DNA of 64,000 nucleotides, taken from Impatiens glandulifera (taxonomy: Eukaryota > Streptophyta > Magnoliopsida > Ericales > Balsaminaceae). Below are positions 44,242-55,599 of this stretch, piece by piece. The notes below the pieces were generated by a model that did not search any database, was not told the DNA's origin, and saw only the letters and a list, made by a program, of their open reading frames with translations. The stretch lies in NCBI RefSeq assembly GCF_907164915.1, contig NC_061863.1, positions 36,491,382 through 36,555,381 of the forward strand. Reading direction: 5' to 3'. Numbering within the stretch: position 1 is the stretch's first letter; each line of letters begins with the position of its first letter. The translations under genes and the position numbers were made by a program.

Positions 44242-47231
44242 ATGGGACGTGATAATGCACTCTTCGTCTTCATCTTGCTGGTCGACTTCGAGGATATTCG
44301 AGCAAGCAGAACTGCCGACTTCAAGAACATGATAGAATCCTTAAAGGATTATGGGCTGGAAACCTTCCTAGGCGGTCCGTTCACCCTCTATCAAGAGGAA
44401 GTTACAGCCTTCTTCAAGAATGCCAATGTGAAGAAGAGGGGAGGGTGATTTCTTCAACGGTGGACGGAAAGAATTTTAATATTTTGGAGGAAACTTTCGC
44501 AGCGGCTCTTCAACTGCCCTCGGAAGGGCGCGATTTCTCGAACAACCTTACTGAAGCCGAAGCGATGGAGGTGAAAATGAATGTTTCAAATTCGGATAAA
44601 CCGGTTGAACACACCGAAAAGAAGAGCACGTTAGACTTCCATTTCTGGTGGCTCCTTGATATTATCTTCAAGTCTCATCAAGGGAAAGGAGGTAACTTTG
44701 ATAATCTGACTCGGCCTAAGTTCGAGATGATGGCTAGTATCATCCGAGGAGATAAGGTGGACTGGGTCGGCGTGCTGTTTGACAACTTATGTGATATGGT
44801 AGCCAGAACGAAGAACCGGTCTCTAGCATATGCCATGCAAATCGGCAAGATCCTAAAATTTCTTGAGATCCCAACTAGATCGGGTGACCCTCTCCCCTCG
44901 TCCAAGATTGTCAACACCGAAAACATCGAGAAAAGTCTGCAATGAGTAGAAAAGCCTCCACGAGAAAAAGCTTTAAGGGAAACCCAACCGAAAGAAAAGA
45001 AGCTAAAAACCACTACAGCCGAACCAAAGGCTAAAAAGCCTTCAGTCAAGAAAGCGGCTAAGAAGGGCAAAAAGTCGGCGATTGAAAGATCGGAGAGTCA
45101 GCTAGAACTAACTCTACAAGACCAGCCGACTCGGGCAACCGCGCGGTTTCCCCCGCTCCTATTCCGATCAACGTGGAGTTTCCTACAACTATTTTGGGTG
45201 TTAAACAACATGCAGCCGAATAAGTCCCTTCACCAAATCCGGCAGAATCATCGGCAAGCAAAGCCGACAAGTCTGCATCTAAAGGGGCTTCGTTACATGA
45301 GGTAAGTACCCATACTCCATCTCATAATCCTGAATTTAGAAATTCCCCCATTCAAACTACTGGGGTGCAGATGAAGAAGTCCATGAGAGGACTTCGGATC
45401 AAATGAATAACGTGGTAGTTGTTGTCAATTGGGTCATAAAAACTGAGGTGACGAGCAAACTCACTGAAACCGGTCCGACAGTTGAAGATGACCGGATAAT
45501 TAATGCTGATAAGGCCAAGGAAACGGCTGAAAATGATGAAGAGATGGTGATGGAAGATCCTATGGTGCAAGGAGGTAGTCAACTTGAGAAAGAAACCATT
45601 GGTCCGGCTATTGAAGAAATTCCTTCAACCGGACACGATCAAGATCCGACTCATGAGGAGGCGGACAATCACGACATTACATCGGACTCTGATAATCCGG
45701 TTTCCCAACAAGAGGTCGACGACATGTTCAATCGGCTTCTTAGAATATCTGAGAATATGGCCGAAGAAATATCCCGCCTATTCTACCATTGGTTCAAAAT
45801 CAAAAATGAAATTAAATTCAAGCATATGCTCCCCAACTACATCGAAAATGAGCACTAGGTGAAACTGGTGGCCTTGGAAAACGAAGTCTTTAACCTTGCG
45901 AAATCAAATTTCATTCCGCTGGTCATGGCCAGAGTGAAATTAGTTTACGCACACTCAAGGTTAAAAACGCTGACCGAAACATTGAAAGATGTTCAAGGGG
46001 AACCAACCGAGGTGGAAAAGAGGGTAAGAGAAAACGCTCTCAAAATTATAAATGATCTTAACTCTAAAATCACAAGGTTGGAGGAAATAACGGTAAAAGA
46101 CGTTAGAGGGTACTATCCGGATAGAGAGGATTCTGAAAATCAAAGAGATTATCCGGGTAAGTCGATTTTTGATACCAGTCAGTCATCCAGACCGACGGGG
46201 GACTAGTAGGAAGAAAGTCACCCGAAATCACTTGAGGACAAAGACGGTCGCACTGCTTCCCCATCGGAGAAATCTGCAAATAAGTCCGTTAATGTTAACT
46301 CTGCAGACACAAATCCGAAAATAGCTTTATCTGTCCACTCTCCTCACCTGGTGCAAAGGCATGAGGTTGCATATCTTTCAGACGATATGAAGGGACTTAT
46401 TCTTGATGTCGTCGAAAAATCAATGTTCAAATGGCAGACATTCTTGGAAGCTAGAGCCTCCACAACCGATTCAAAGATTGAAACGGTTAAGTCAACGGTT
46501 GAATTGACCACCTCTCAACTCCTTCAAATGATGCAAGTCATGTCAGCTCAAATTGAGGAGTTTGCAAGGGTCAAGGTTGTGGCCACAAAAGAGCAGATCC
46601 GAGCCGATGCAGAAACGGCTCTAAAAATCCGGGTCGATGAAGAAGAACAAGAGCGGAAGCGAAAGGAACTTGAAACCACAGATGCATGTTTAGCCCGGGA
46701 GATTCATGAGGAAGAAATGGAAAAATAGAAAGCAGCTGAAACAGATGATGCCGAAACAGCTCAAGATCCTCAACAAACCGAGTAGTAGACTAGCGTGATG
46801 ACAAGGGCTTGGTCAAATAAAAGAAAGAGGAATGAAATAAACGAACTGCTATCTCGGGTGGAATAGAGTAATCCTCAAACGGTTGTAAATCCTGTCGTTC
46901 CACTTGCCGATGACGAAGAAGAGGATGGTACCCCTCTAAACCCAAGGAAACGCAAATCGCTCCAACTCCTTCAGTTCTATCAACCACTCAGCCAACACAG
47001 GCCACAAATGCCGAAATCAGTGTCATCTTCATTCAGGGTGGGAGAAGTCCACCCTTCGGAACTCAGACTCGACCGACCAGATCGGAAGGTGGCTTTTTCA
47101 ACTTCGACCGAACTGCTTCGAGACCATCATTCATAACCGGCAGGGCATTCGACGCTGACAAGAGGGAAAGAGAGTGGATTGAGGAGCAGAAGGCAAAGGC
47201 AAAAGAACAGGGGGGAAATCCAAACTCTTGA
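44242..47231 (+). pseudogene. Accessory gene type III of element D (long coiled-coil protein)
   Basis: Starts MGRDNALFVFILLVDFEDIR; LKDYGLETFLGGPF, EEVTAFFKNANV. One frameshift at about 44445, then DGKNFNILEETFAAALQLPS, KGGNFDNLTRPKFEMMASII, KVDWVGVLFDNLCDMV and YAMQIGKILKFLEIP. A Lys-rich stretch (45000-45080) follows, then a long tail: 45403-45858, 45859-46206 and 46351-46728 are open and rich in Glu, Lys and Asn with heptad-like parts (QLLQMMQVMSAQIEEFARVK). The last residues ADKREREWIEEQKAKAKEQG match B's end. Seven or so lesions. Intact length would be near 990 residues. Function unknown; the basic stretch could bind nucleic acid, which is a guess. Confidence 0.82.
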
Positions 47232-47375
47232 TCCTAAGCTTTAAGTTTCATTTATTTTATTTTTATCTACTAAGTAGTATGCTTTTGAACTCTCATCTTA
47301 TGACTCTATTTTTACTATATATATATAACTTTCTGGTCATTACACTGATTTTGATACTTTTCGGATAAAAGCATC

Positions 47376-47504
47376 AAAAAGGGAGAAATTGATGAGAAAC
47401 AAACTTTTCTAAAAACTAGCCAAGTAAAATTAAATTCTTTAAAAATCCCGGCCAACAATAACAAATTTTGAATAATTATTCTAAATAATCAAAAAGGGAG
47501 AAAT
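47376..47504 (+). other. Two tandem polypurine tracts of element D
   Basis: AAAAAGGGAGAAAT at 47376-47389 and again at 47491-47504, 115 bases apart. The first is followed by TGATGAGAAAC, an LTR-start look-alike; the second by the true LTR. Confidence 0.9.
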
Positions 47505-48649
47505 TGTTAGAAAAATCAAAATAGTTAATTTATTCAACTATCTAAAGAACTTAATCAATCTTTAACCATATGTGCAGGAACAGTTTCAACCGAATCGGCT
47601 AAACCATCAACAAGATCGGTCAAACCGAAATACTCAACCTAATCTACTCTCTCAGTTAAACAGAACCGGCTCAAACATATTTATAGTTAAGCCGGAACAG
47701 CTCAAACTCAGGCCCGGTTAGAGATGCTAACCGAAAATGTTCGGCCAGCTCACCGCAGTGAAGATCCTAAGGCCAATGGGAAGATTATTCAAAGTGATGA
47801 ATAATCTGAAGATGGCGTAATGAATATATATCTTGGGAATATGCAAAAGAAGGTTCTGAGATAAGGCATGCAGCAATCTAATGATTGCAGATTTTATCCA
47901 AACTCATAAGCAACCTTCACAGTGCAGGAAGCCGCCCTCATGCATGGCTGCCACATGTATAAAAAGCAAAGCTACCTACTTTGACCGGCTCGACTACCTA
48001 TGACCAATCAACTCAAGAGTGAGAAATATGACCGTTGTCATATTTTCCATATAAAAGGAAGCTAAGGGAATTGAATAAAACAGTTCGAACGCGCGCGATA
48101 TCAATCCAGCTTTCACCTAATCAAACTTGAAAAGTATCTGAATTCATACAGTTTCTTTGATCAAAGTGAAAAAGTTGTAAACGTTAAACATTTGTTATAA
48201 AGTGTAGTACAATAATGTGTGAGTATTATAAAGTGTATATCGAGCAGTAAATAAGACTCGATCGTATTGTGTTGTTGAATATTACATTAGTGAATATCCT
48301 TCTCACTGTTTGAGAAAAAGGGGTGACGTAAGAGAGTTTGCTCCGAACATCCATAAAAAATATGTATTCTTCATTTACTTCCTATCACTACACTAACAGA
48401 AACGATATGTCTCCACCTCAGCCGAATCGATCTCTCCATACTATCTTCCATTAACTGAATTGTGTGCAGTTACTTCAGGTTGAAACAGATATTTCCGCCC
48501 TATAACTCGGTTCAAGAGTCTGTGACAACCTGCGTAGTGTTAAGAACGGTTCTAATCTTTAAAAGGATTAGTGCCAATTGGTGTGTGTTGTTGTAAGTGA
48601 TTATTGTTAGCCGGACTCCAGTCCCCTATCGGCTATCCCGATCCTAACA
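47505..48649 (+). repeat. Element D 3' LTR (1,145 bp)
   Basis: Starts TGTTAGAAAAATC and ends CCCGATCCTAACA. TATA-like TATAAAAGG at 48050-48058, hairpin module 48288-48358, second block 48479-48530. Confidence 0.95.
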
Positions 48650-49649
48650 AAGCGCGTCTGGTTTTGATATAACTTTGGTTTTATATAAGCGTCCGGTATT
48701 TTATTAGTTCGGTATTATATTAGGATGATTCCGGATTTTACTAACTCAACTTTATGAAGCGTCTCCGGTACTTGATCAAATTCGGTATTTCATCAAGCAT
48801 TTGTTGTTAGTAGTCTGACATAGTAGTAGAGCCAGGCCTATAAAAGACTGTCACATACCATGATAATTCAAATACCATGTGTTGTATGTTCCTAGTACAC
48901 CACATCCCATTAATGAATATTTGGCGCATTATCATCTAGTACAGACATGATCAAAAGAGCATATTCTCTGATGTACTAATCTGGAACTCATTCAAACAAA
49001 TTAGGACAAGTTTCCTCTGTAGTAAATGTGTTTGTTGCCTTTTACCTATTTAAGGAGAAGCTGGAGGACAATTTTTAAGCACCTTTTACCTGATCATTCA
49101 TCTACTTTGAGCTCCCGACTTTCTCACGGTATTCTTAAGCGCTCAAACTCTCAAGTTCTAAAAGATTCTCAAGTTTGCTAGAGTGTTAAAGTTGTATTAC
49201 ATATTGTCTATTATGTGTGAGTTTTTAGTGTTGTAAGTTGATAGAATATGTTTATGTTAACAGAGTGTTGTGTGCTAGGAGTTCGAAAATAGGAAGTGTT
49301 CTAAGTCCTGGTTGTCCGATTGGGTTTGTGTAAGCGTTGTACTAAAACAAATCTTCTAGTGAATATCCTTCTCAAGGTTGAGAAGAAGGGGTGAAGTAGG
49401 AGCTTTTACTCCAAAATCCATAAAATCTCTTTTGTCCTGTGTTCTTTACTTTCAACATTACCCTATTCATTTATATGCTGCTTCAAGTCCAAACAAACAC
49501 TTCCACACTTAAACTTTGTTCAAGAGTTTGTGACGACTTATGAAAAATAAAAACAGATATTAATTTCTAACAAAGTTAATATCAAATCGAAGTGTGTAAC
49601 CGTTCAACATAGTGAAACCATGTCTCTATTGTTGTACTCGATCCTAATA
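48650..49649 (+). repeat. LTR E, right part, reaching its 3' end
   Basis: Continues E after element D. Short CCGGTATTTTATTAG-like repeats come first, then the hairpin module (49357-49426), the second block (49489-49540) and an end ACTCGATCCTAATA (CTAACA changed to CTAATA). No primer site follows, so E is either a 3' LTR or a solo LTR whose start is left of the window. Confidence 0.8.
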
Positions 49650-50222
49650 AGTTTGAATTTCTATTACTAGACGAACTAGTATTATTCATCATAACTAACA
49701 TGTCCTCATTCGTTACAAAGATTAATTTATTTTATAAATCGAAAAAATATATATTTTCGATTCAACATTAATGATAAAAAAACATATATTAAATAAATTA
49801 TTTAATATATATTCAATTAACTTAATAAATATTATATGATAAAAAATATTAATAAAATGAATAAAACAAATTATAATATAAATAATAGATATGTAGGGAA
49901 CATATGAAAATTATATTTATTTTATTAAATACATTATAAATTTAATTTTGATACTTTTATATTTTTAAATTTTTATTTTTATATAATAATATAGTAAATG
50001 TTTTTATCAATTAATATTTTTACAAATATTACTCCATACTAATTAATTTTAATTATTTTAATAATTATAATACAATAACTTAATAAAAATAATTACAAAT
50101 ATTTTATTTTAAAAAATTTTGATATTTTAATGAATATATAATTCATAACATCTCGTATTATTTTTTGGCTATACTTAAAAAGTTATGTTTACTCAAGTGA
50201 CTCAACATTACCGACCATATCC
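49650..50222. other. AT-rich intergenic DNA
   Basis: Long A/T runs; no gene. The last 30 bases (GACTCAACATTACCGACC) look like a unit of the short repeat at 51826-52480. Confidence 0.7.
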
Positions 50223-51798
50223 TGATAGGATCGGCTTTATCAACAGAGACGGGGTCTGGCAATTGATGAAGGCTTATGAAAAAGAGTTTGAAAGAAATCT
50301 TGTTAGGGATTTAATTCACTTTATATTCTACGCAAACCCTTGTAAACACGTTCTCAAAAAAAAAACCCTTGTAAACACTTGAAACAGAATCAAGTGCGGA
50401 AATGTTTACTTAGGTTAGAAGCTTAGGAACAAGAATGAGAAGATGACGGAAAGTAACAACACAGCAGTTTGTTTATGGATGTTTGGAGCAAACTCTCCTA
50501 CGTCACACCTTCTTCCAAGCACCGGAAGGATTCACTGTAATATGTTTTGAATCAAATACAGTTTGCACGAATAGCTCACTGTTGAACAGAACAGACTATG
50601 TTCAACTTACAATATGATGAAGAATATCACTCAGCTAAAACGATGCTTTTGATTCTAACTCTCTCTTGATTAATACACAGTAAAGAAAGAAAGCAGCTAA
50701 CAGCTGGAATGTTGAAAGGCTTGATTTCTCAGTAATTCAGATATTCTTCTTAGAATGAGAATGAGAAATCCAGAGATCGAGAGATTGTCCGTTGTCCTTG
50801 AGATTCTTTAAATATGGAACAGGGTACCAACGGTCAAATCTTCATAATGACATGTGGCGAGCTTCCATTGGAACGCCTCCCTAGTACACAGTAGACTCTA
50901 AATACAAGGAACGTCGCCGTACATGACAAGTAGTGTGCCGAATATTCTTCATAAATGTACCTGCAAAACAAGTAGTGTGAAGGATATTCGCTTATGTGGC
51001 ATTGGTTGATTGGTTGCAGTTGGCTGTCGTACTGATCTTCACTAGAAACTGGAGCAGGAGTAACGTACAACTATAGCACGTGGGTAGGCGGGTGCTAGCT
51101 TCAAGCAACTGCTTAAGCATGGCATTATATGTATTTCAATTAGACGACCTCATCTAATGAAATTAGACATCCCCGTCTAATAACTGAGTCCATTAGACCA
51201 CCTGGTCTAATGGAATTAGACTTCACGTCTAATTACAATCACTTCAGACTAATCTGAAGGAGTTAGACTGCACATCTAACCTTCACCAGTTAGACTGCAC
51301 GTCTAAGTCCATGAGTTAGACTACACGTCTAATTACGGTTCCACTTCAGACTAATCTAAAGGAGTTAGACTGCACGTCTAACAATCACTTTTCATTAGAC
51401 TGCACGTCTAACTCCATGAGTTAGACTACACGTCTAATTACGGTTCCATTGGACTGTACATCTAACACCGCTAGTTAGACTACACGTCTAACTCTCTCCA
51501 GTTTGACTGCACGTCTAACACCGCTAGTTAGACTGCACATCTAACACTACTAGTTAGACTGCACGTCTAACACCGCTAGTTAGACTGCATGTCTAACTTT
51601 GCTAGTTAGATTGCACGTCTAACTTCGTTCATCTAAAGCCAAAATGTTCTAATGAACTTCATTAGAACAAAGTCTAATAAGGCCTGATTTCAATACACCT
51701 GCATCAAAAACAATTAGACTCGTAGATAATCCATTCATCATCAAAATTACGATAGTCAAACTTATTTCAACACTTAGTCAAAATAATTTGACCCAACG
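50223..51798 (-). mobile_element. Solo LTR F (1,576 bp)
   Basis: Perfect target duplication TATCC (50218-50222 and 51799-51803). Read on the minus strand it begins CGTTGGGTCAAAT (first T changed to C) and ends GATCCTATCA. Hairpin module 50472-50536, second block 50375-50420. U3 array 51140-51640. Same family as G by its start and as C by its array motif. Confidence 0.9.
51140..51640 (-). repeat. TTAGAC palindrome array of solo LTR F (unit about 26 bp)
   Basis: Core GTTAGACTGCACGTCTAAC, separated by ACCGCTA-like spacers, most regular at 51430-51620. The stem halves GTTAGAC and GTCTAAC recur while the centre differs from C and G. Confidence 0.9.
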
Positions 51799-51825
51799 TA
51801 TCCTAAAATGGAATTATGTCTAACC

Positions 51826-52480
51826 GATTTGACATTATTGACCATCACCTACTCTTACTTTGAACATTAGGCATAACGTACAAGTCATATCATTCATCTC
51901 ATATCCTCAATTTGAATATTTTGCTCTATCCGTGACTCGTCATATTACCGACCACATTCTACCCTCACATTGTGCATTTTTCTCCATCCGACTTGTCATT
52001 ATTAACCAAAATATATCCTCACTTTGAGCATTATGCACTAACCAACTCATCATTATCGATCACATTACATCCTCATTTTGGACATTTTAATCCAATTCGA
52101 ACCATCATTCCCATTTAAAATCTGACAATTCCCTTAATCCATTATCGCACCCACATATATCATCATCATTTTAATCTTATAACACTCACTCTAAAATTCG
52201 TATCAGTTTGGACTAGAACCCTGGTCTCAAATTTGAAATTTGAACACTTTAACCACTAAATCACTTATGATTCTTGAATTTTATTTATAATTTTGTATGT
52301 GTATATATATTTTGTGTATAAACACGTAAAAATGAGACCAATAATCAAACAAATCAATCTACAACTCGTCGTATTATCTAGCACCTTCTACCCGCACATT
52401 GAGAATTTGGCTCCATCCGATTCGCCATTAACAATCACACTACACCCTCACTTTGGGCATTTTGATCTAATTTGAACCAT
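51826..52480. repeat. Degenerate tandem repeat, about 60-70 bp units
   Basis: Units resemble CCGACTCGTCATTATTACCG then ACCCTCACTTTGAGCATTTT. Solo LTR F entered this repeat. Two larger blocks (about 51830-52290 and 52360-52760) repeat each other. Confidence 0.65.
52195..52290 (-). repeat. tRNA-like (possible SINE) segment, copy 1
   Basis: On the minus strand it shows TTTAGTGGTTAAAGTG (A-box-like) and, about 30 bases on, GGGTTCTAGTCC (B-box-like). No clear tail or target duplication found. Confidence 0.35.
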
Positions 52481-52659
52481 TATTCCCATTTTAATATTTA
52501 TAATACCTTTCTAAAATCTGATCATTTCCTTAATTCATCATCACGCCCACATATATATTTATCTTTATAATATCACGATAAATTTGACAATTGTCTTAAT
52601 CCATCAAAGCATCCCACTTATACCATCATCATTTTAATCTTTATAATAAACCCTATAAA

Positions 52660-52760
52660 ATCCGTACAAGTTAGGACTCGAATATTTGTCTCAAATTTGA
52701 AATGTGAACACTTAAACCACTACAACACTTTATGATTGTTGAATTTAATTTAGAATTTTG
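52660..52760 (-). repeat. tRNA-like (possible SINE) segment, copy 2
   Basis: Decayed copy of the segment at 52195-52290, with GTAGTGGTTTAAGTG and ATATTCGAGTCC. Confidence 0.35.
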
Positions 52761-53086
52761 TATATATTCGTATATAAACTCATAAAAGAGAGAAAACAAA
52801 TCAAAAAAAAATTATATAAATATATCACGAATTAATAAATATGTCCTCCAAAATTTATAAGAAAATAATACATAATTTTTAAATTATATAATCGCAATAA
52901 CGTCCATTTATCAAACATTAAATTGAATTTAAATATAAATCATTATTAGCTTGATTAGTTCCATTTATCAAACTTTATATTAAATTTAAATATAAATAAT
53001 TATTATTTTAGTCAGTTAAAATGTTAAACTTATATTTTTAATAATGTAATACGTTAATCAAAAATTTCTTTTGAATTTATAATATA

Positions 53087-53340
53087 AAGTCTTATTAACT
53101 TAGTTGGTTAAATGGTTGTACTTGTTTCGTTATGTTACTAGTTTTTGAAACTTATATATATTTATATATATATATATATATATTAATTTATTCGTTTCAA
53201 ATTTATCCGTGGGTAACTTACGATCCGACCCAAGTATCATATTATTCTCATATATATATCCAAATTAACCATAGTTCTTGACAATCCAGACACTTTGAAA
53301 TTAAACATTATTATTATTATATATATATATATTAGTTAAA
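53087..53340 (+). repeat. Direct repeat, left copy, with tRNA-like start and AT microsatellite
   Basis: Begins AAAGTCTTATTAACTTAG with TTAGTTGGTTAAATGG (A-box-like). A TA microsatellite lies at about 53150-53185. It ends in a run of ATT and TA repeats after CACTTTGAAATTAA. Confidence 0.55.
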
Positions 53341-53401
53341 AAGTTTACTTTATATTGTTAAGAAGTCGCACGTTCATCAAATTATGTATTGAATTTAAAA
53401 T

Positions 53402-53640
53402 ATAAAGTCTTATTAGTCTAGTTGGTTAATTAGTTGTACATGTTTTGTTTGGTTCCAAGTTCAAAATATACCTATAACATTTTTTATTTTATTTTTAACC
53501 GTTTTAAGTTTATGGACAGATCAACTCATAATCCAACTTAAATATACATATATATATATCCAAATTAACCACAACTTTTTCCCCGACAATTCGTACACTT
53601 TGAAATTAAGCATTATTATTATTATATATATATAAATATA
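53402..53640 (+). repeat. Direct repeat, right copy
   Basis: Matches 53087-53340 in order (AAAGTCTTATTAGTCTAG, CTAGTTGGTTAATTAG, TGGTTCCAAGTTC, then CACTTTGAAATTAAGC and TA repeats), offset 315 bases. Confidence 0.55.
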
Positions 53641-54210
53641 AGTATAAGTGTGTTTAGTATTTTTTTTTATTTTTATGTATGTTATTATAATGGTATTCAC
53701 ATGAACATAGATAGACAAATTGTTTTCAAACATCTGAACTTATTAGGGAAGGGAATGTGTACATGTTTTAAAAAATTTGGGTTGTTAAGTCAAATGTCCA
53801 ATACATACTTTTTTTAGATTTGGTTTAGCTATGGGACAACCCTGAAGTAGATTCCTAGTATACCAAGATATAAGTTTGATTTCTCATATTGTCTCTAGGA
53901 GTAACAATTGCTCACATCTAACAGGTGTTGTGGTTAGTTATTGTCTATCATTAATTTCTTTTAACTTATATTTTGTTCTTTTATAGTATAATTGTTACAG
54001 CTTGTCTTATCAGTTTCAGATTCAAAACTTCTCACATGGTTGAGAGGCGTACTTTGAGCCTTATATTTGATAGGTAGGTCATTTATCAAATATAAGGACA
54101 TAGTAATTATTTATATAAGGACATAGTCCTTTCTTATTTTATAGCTTGTCTTATCAGTTTTTTTCTTAACTCCATTAAGTGTTTTAATTTTGGCCTTTTT
54201 ATTTGTTATC
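53641..54210. other. AT-rich intergenic DNA
   Basis: No gene seen. Contains an imperfect local duplication (TATAAGGACATAGTAATTAT and TATAAGGACATAGTCC). Confidence 0.6.
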
Positions 54211-55072
54211 TTTTTTTTGGAAAACAACATAGTCATTTCATTAAAAAGCCCTAAAAAAGGAAAAACCTTCATGAGTTCATGATTTAGAGCAAAACAAACA
54301 TTTGCTCTAATTTTTTTTTAAACTGGAAATAACAACCAAATGAATAACTACAAATAAAGCATACAAACAAATGAATTATAACTTTTCAAACAATAGTAAT
54401 AAGTTTATAATCTCGCGTTGAAGTTGCTAGATTAAGTGACTTCATCATAATCAATTCCCCAATATTGACATAAACACCAATTTTGCTCACTTTTAGGAAT
54501 TCGCCCCAAGTACGAACAAGACAATTGCAAACTTTATGTTTTTCCAAACGTCCTCAACTCCATATCTTACTCCCGTAAAAATTCTTGCATTTCTTTCCAT
54601 CCAAACATTGTAAACTAAAGAAGCAAAATCATATTTAAACATACATGAATGAAATAGACTACATTTGGATTTCAAAATGGCCACCTCCTTGATATCAATC
54701 CAATCTGAGGTAAGAAATCTAACTCCATAGCTTTTGTAAACCTCCTCCATAACTCGAATGTAAACGAACAGACACCAAATAAATGATCCATCGTCTCTTC
54801 ATTTCTTTCACAAAGTATGCAATTAGAATTCGGGATATTCGTGAAATGTTTAAGACAATCCCTAATTGAGAGCCTCTTCCTAAACAACAATCACAACACG
54901 AATTGTTTCCTCGGAATGATCTTTGTGGACCATACAACGTGAAACCAACCCACATTATTCCCCTTCTCGCGAATAAACTCCCAAACTAAGTTCAAAATAA
55001 ACTTTCCGTCTCTTTCCACCATCCAAATATGTGAGTCATTTGTGTCATTAAAGTGCATCGATTGTATGAGGT
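54211..55072 (-). mobile_element. 5'-truncated LINE fragment (end of ORF2 and 3' tail)
   Basis: The minus strand encodes the zinc-binding C-terminal region of plant L1-type reverse transcriptases (zf-RVT): NNVGWFHVVWSTKIIPRKQF, LLFRKRLSIRDCLKHF, NSNCILCERNEETMDHLFGV, FTFELWRRF, then VYNVWMERNARIF. The Cys-His spacing C-x2-C then H is readable. One stop and one frameshift occur. The 3' end has GAAATGACTATGTTGTTTTC followed by a short A run (T run at 54211-54218 on the plus strand), as expected of LINE tails. Confidence 0.85.
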
Positions 55073-55507
55073 TTTTTATTTATTATCTTGTAAAGGAAAA
55101 AATATTAACCTCACTTTATGAGGAAGCATATCAATCGAATTTTAAGTTGTTGATAGATCTCACAAACAAGATCATGTTGTATTAGTTGTGACCGGTCTTC
55201 TTGTCAAGTTATACCAAGGTATGAATTGTAAAAAAACATAATTTAGTATGTTTTGTCTTAATTTATTTGTGTTAACTATTTTTATATGGTTCTAATAGGT
55301 CATCATGTCATTTCTTCAACTACACACAAATGTTTTTCAAATTCTAATGAACTAGTGGTGGTGGCTTTGCGAGAAAGGTATATATTGTCTCACTTGAATT
55401 AACACTCTTTGTTTAAATAATGTTTGTTTCAATTGCGCTATTATTTTTAGTGGACTCTTACTAAACTACTTGTAAAATTTTTGTCCATCCATGTGAAGTA
55501 TATATGT
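55073..55507. other. Unassigned intergenic DNA
   Basis: No gene or repeat recognised. A short frame around 55360 (TGGTGGTGGCTTTGCGAGAA) may be a gene fragment but is too short to name. Confidence 0.5.
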
Positions 55508-55599
55508 TGGATGATACCGTTTAATTTTTTGAGAAATAATTAAAATCATTTCATTAAAATACCAAAAGTAGGAGGGTCAATGATCAACTCTAGACAAAT
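55508..55599 (-). mobile_element. LINE 3' tail fragment
   Basis: On the minus strand: GATCATTGACCCTCCTAC, then AATGAAATGATTTTAATTAT and CAAAAAA. The AATGAAATGA part matches the tail at 54211-55072. Solo LTR I is inserted at its upstream side. Confidence 0.55.

Larger units (their letters stand above)
39182..48649 (+). mobile_element. Element D: pol-deleted Sirevirus-like element with three accessory genes (9,468 bp)
   Basis: A perfect target duplication AAGCG flanks it (39177-39181 and 48650-48654). The order is 5' LTR, primer site, start of gag, RNase H, genes I, II, III, two polypurine tracts, 3' LTR. About 4 kb from mid gag to the end of RT is missing compared with B. It is inserted in LTR E. 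Confidence 0.95.

Noticed and set aside
53521..53733. Short minus-strand frame rich in Ile and Tyr
   Set aside because: Product of TA microsatellite DNA.
55360..55400. Possible exon/intron edge (GAGAAAGGTATATA)
   Set aside because: Too short, no matching frame on either side.
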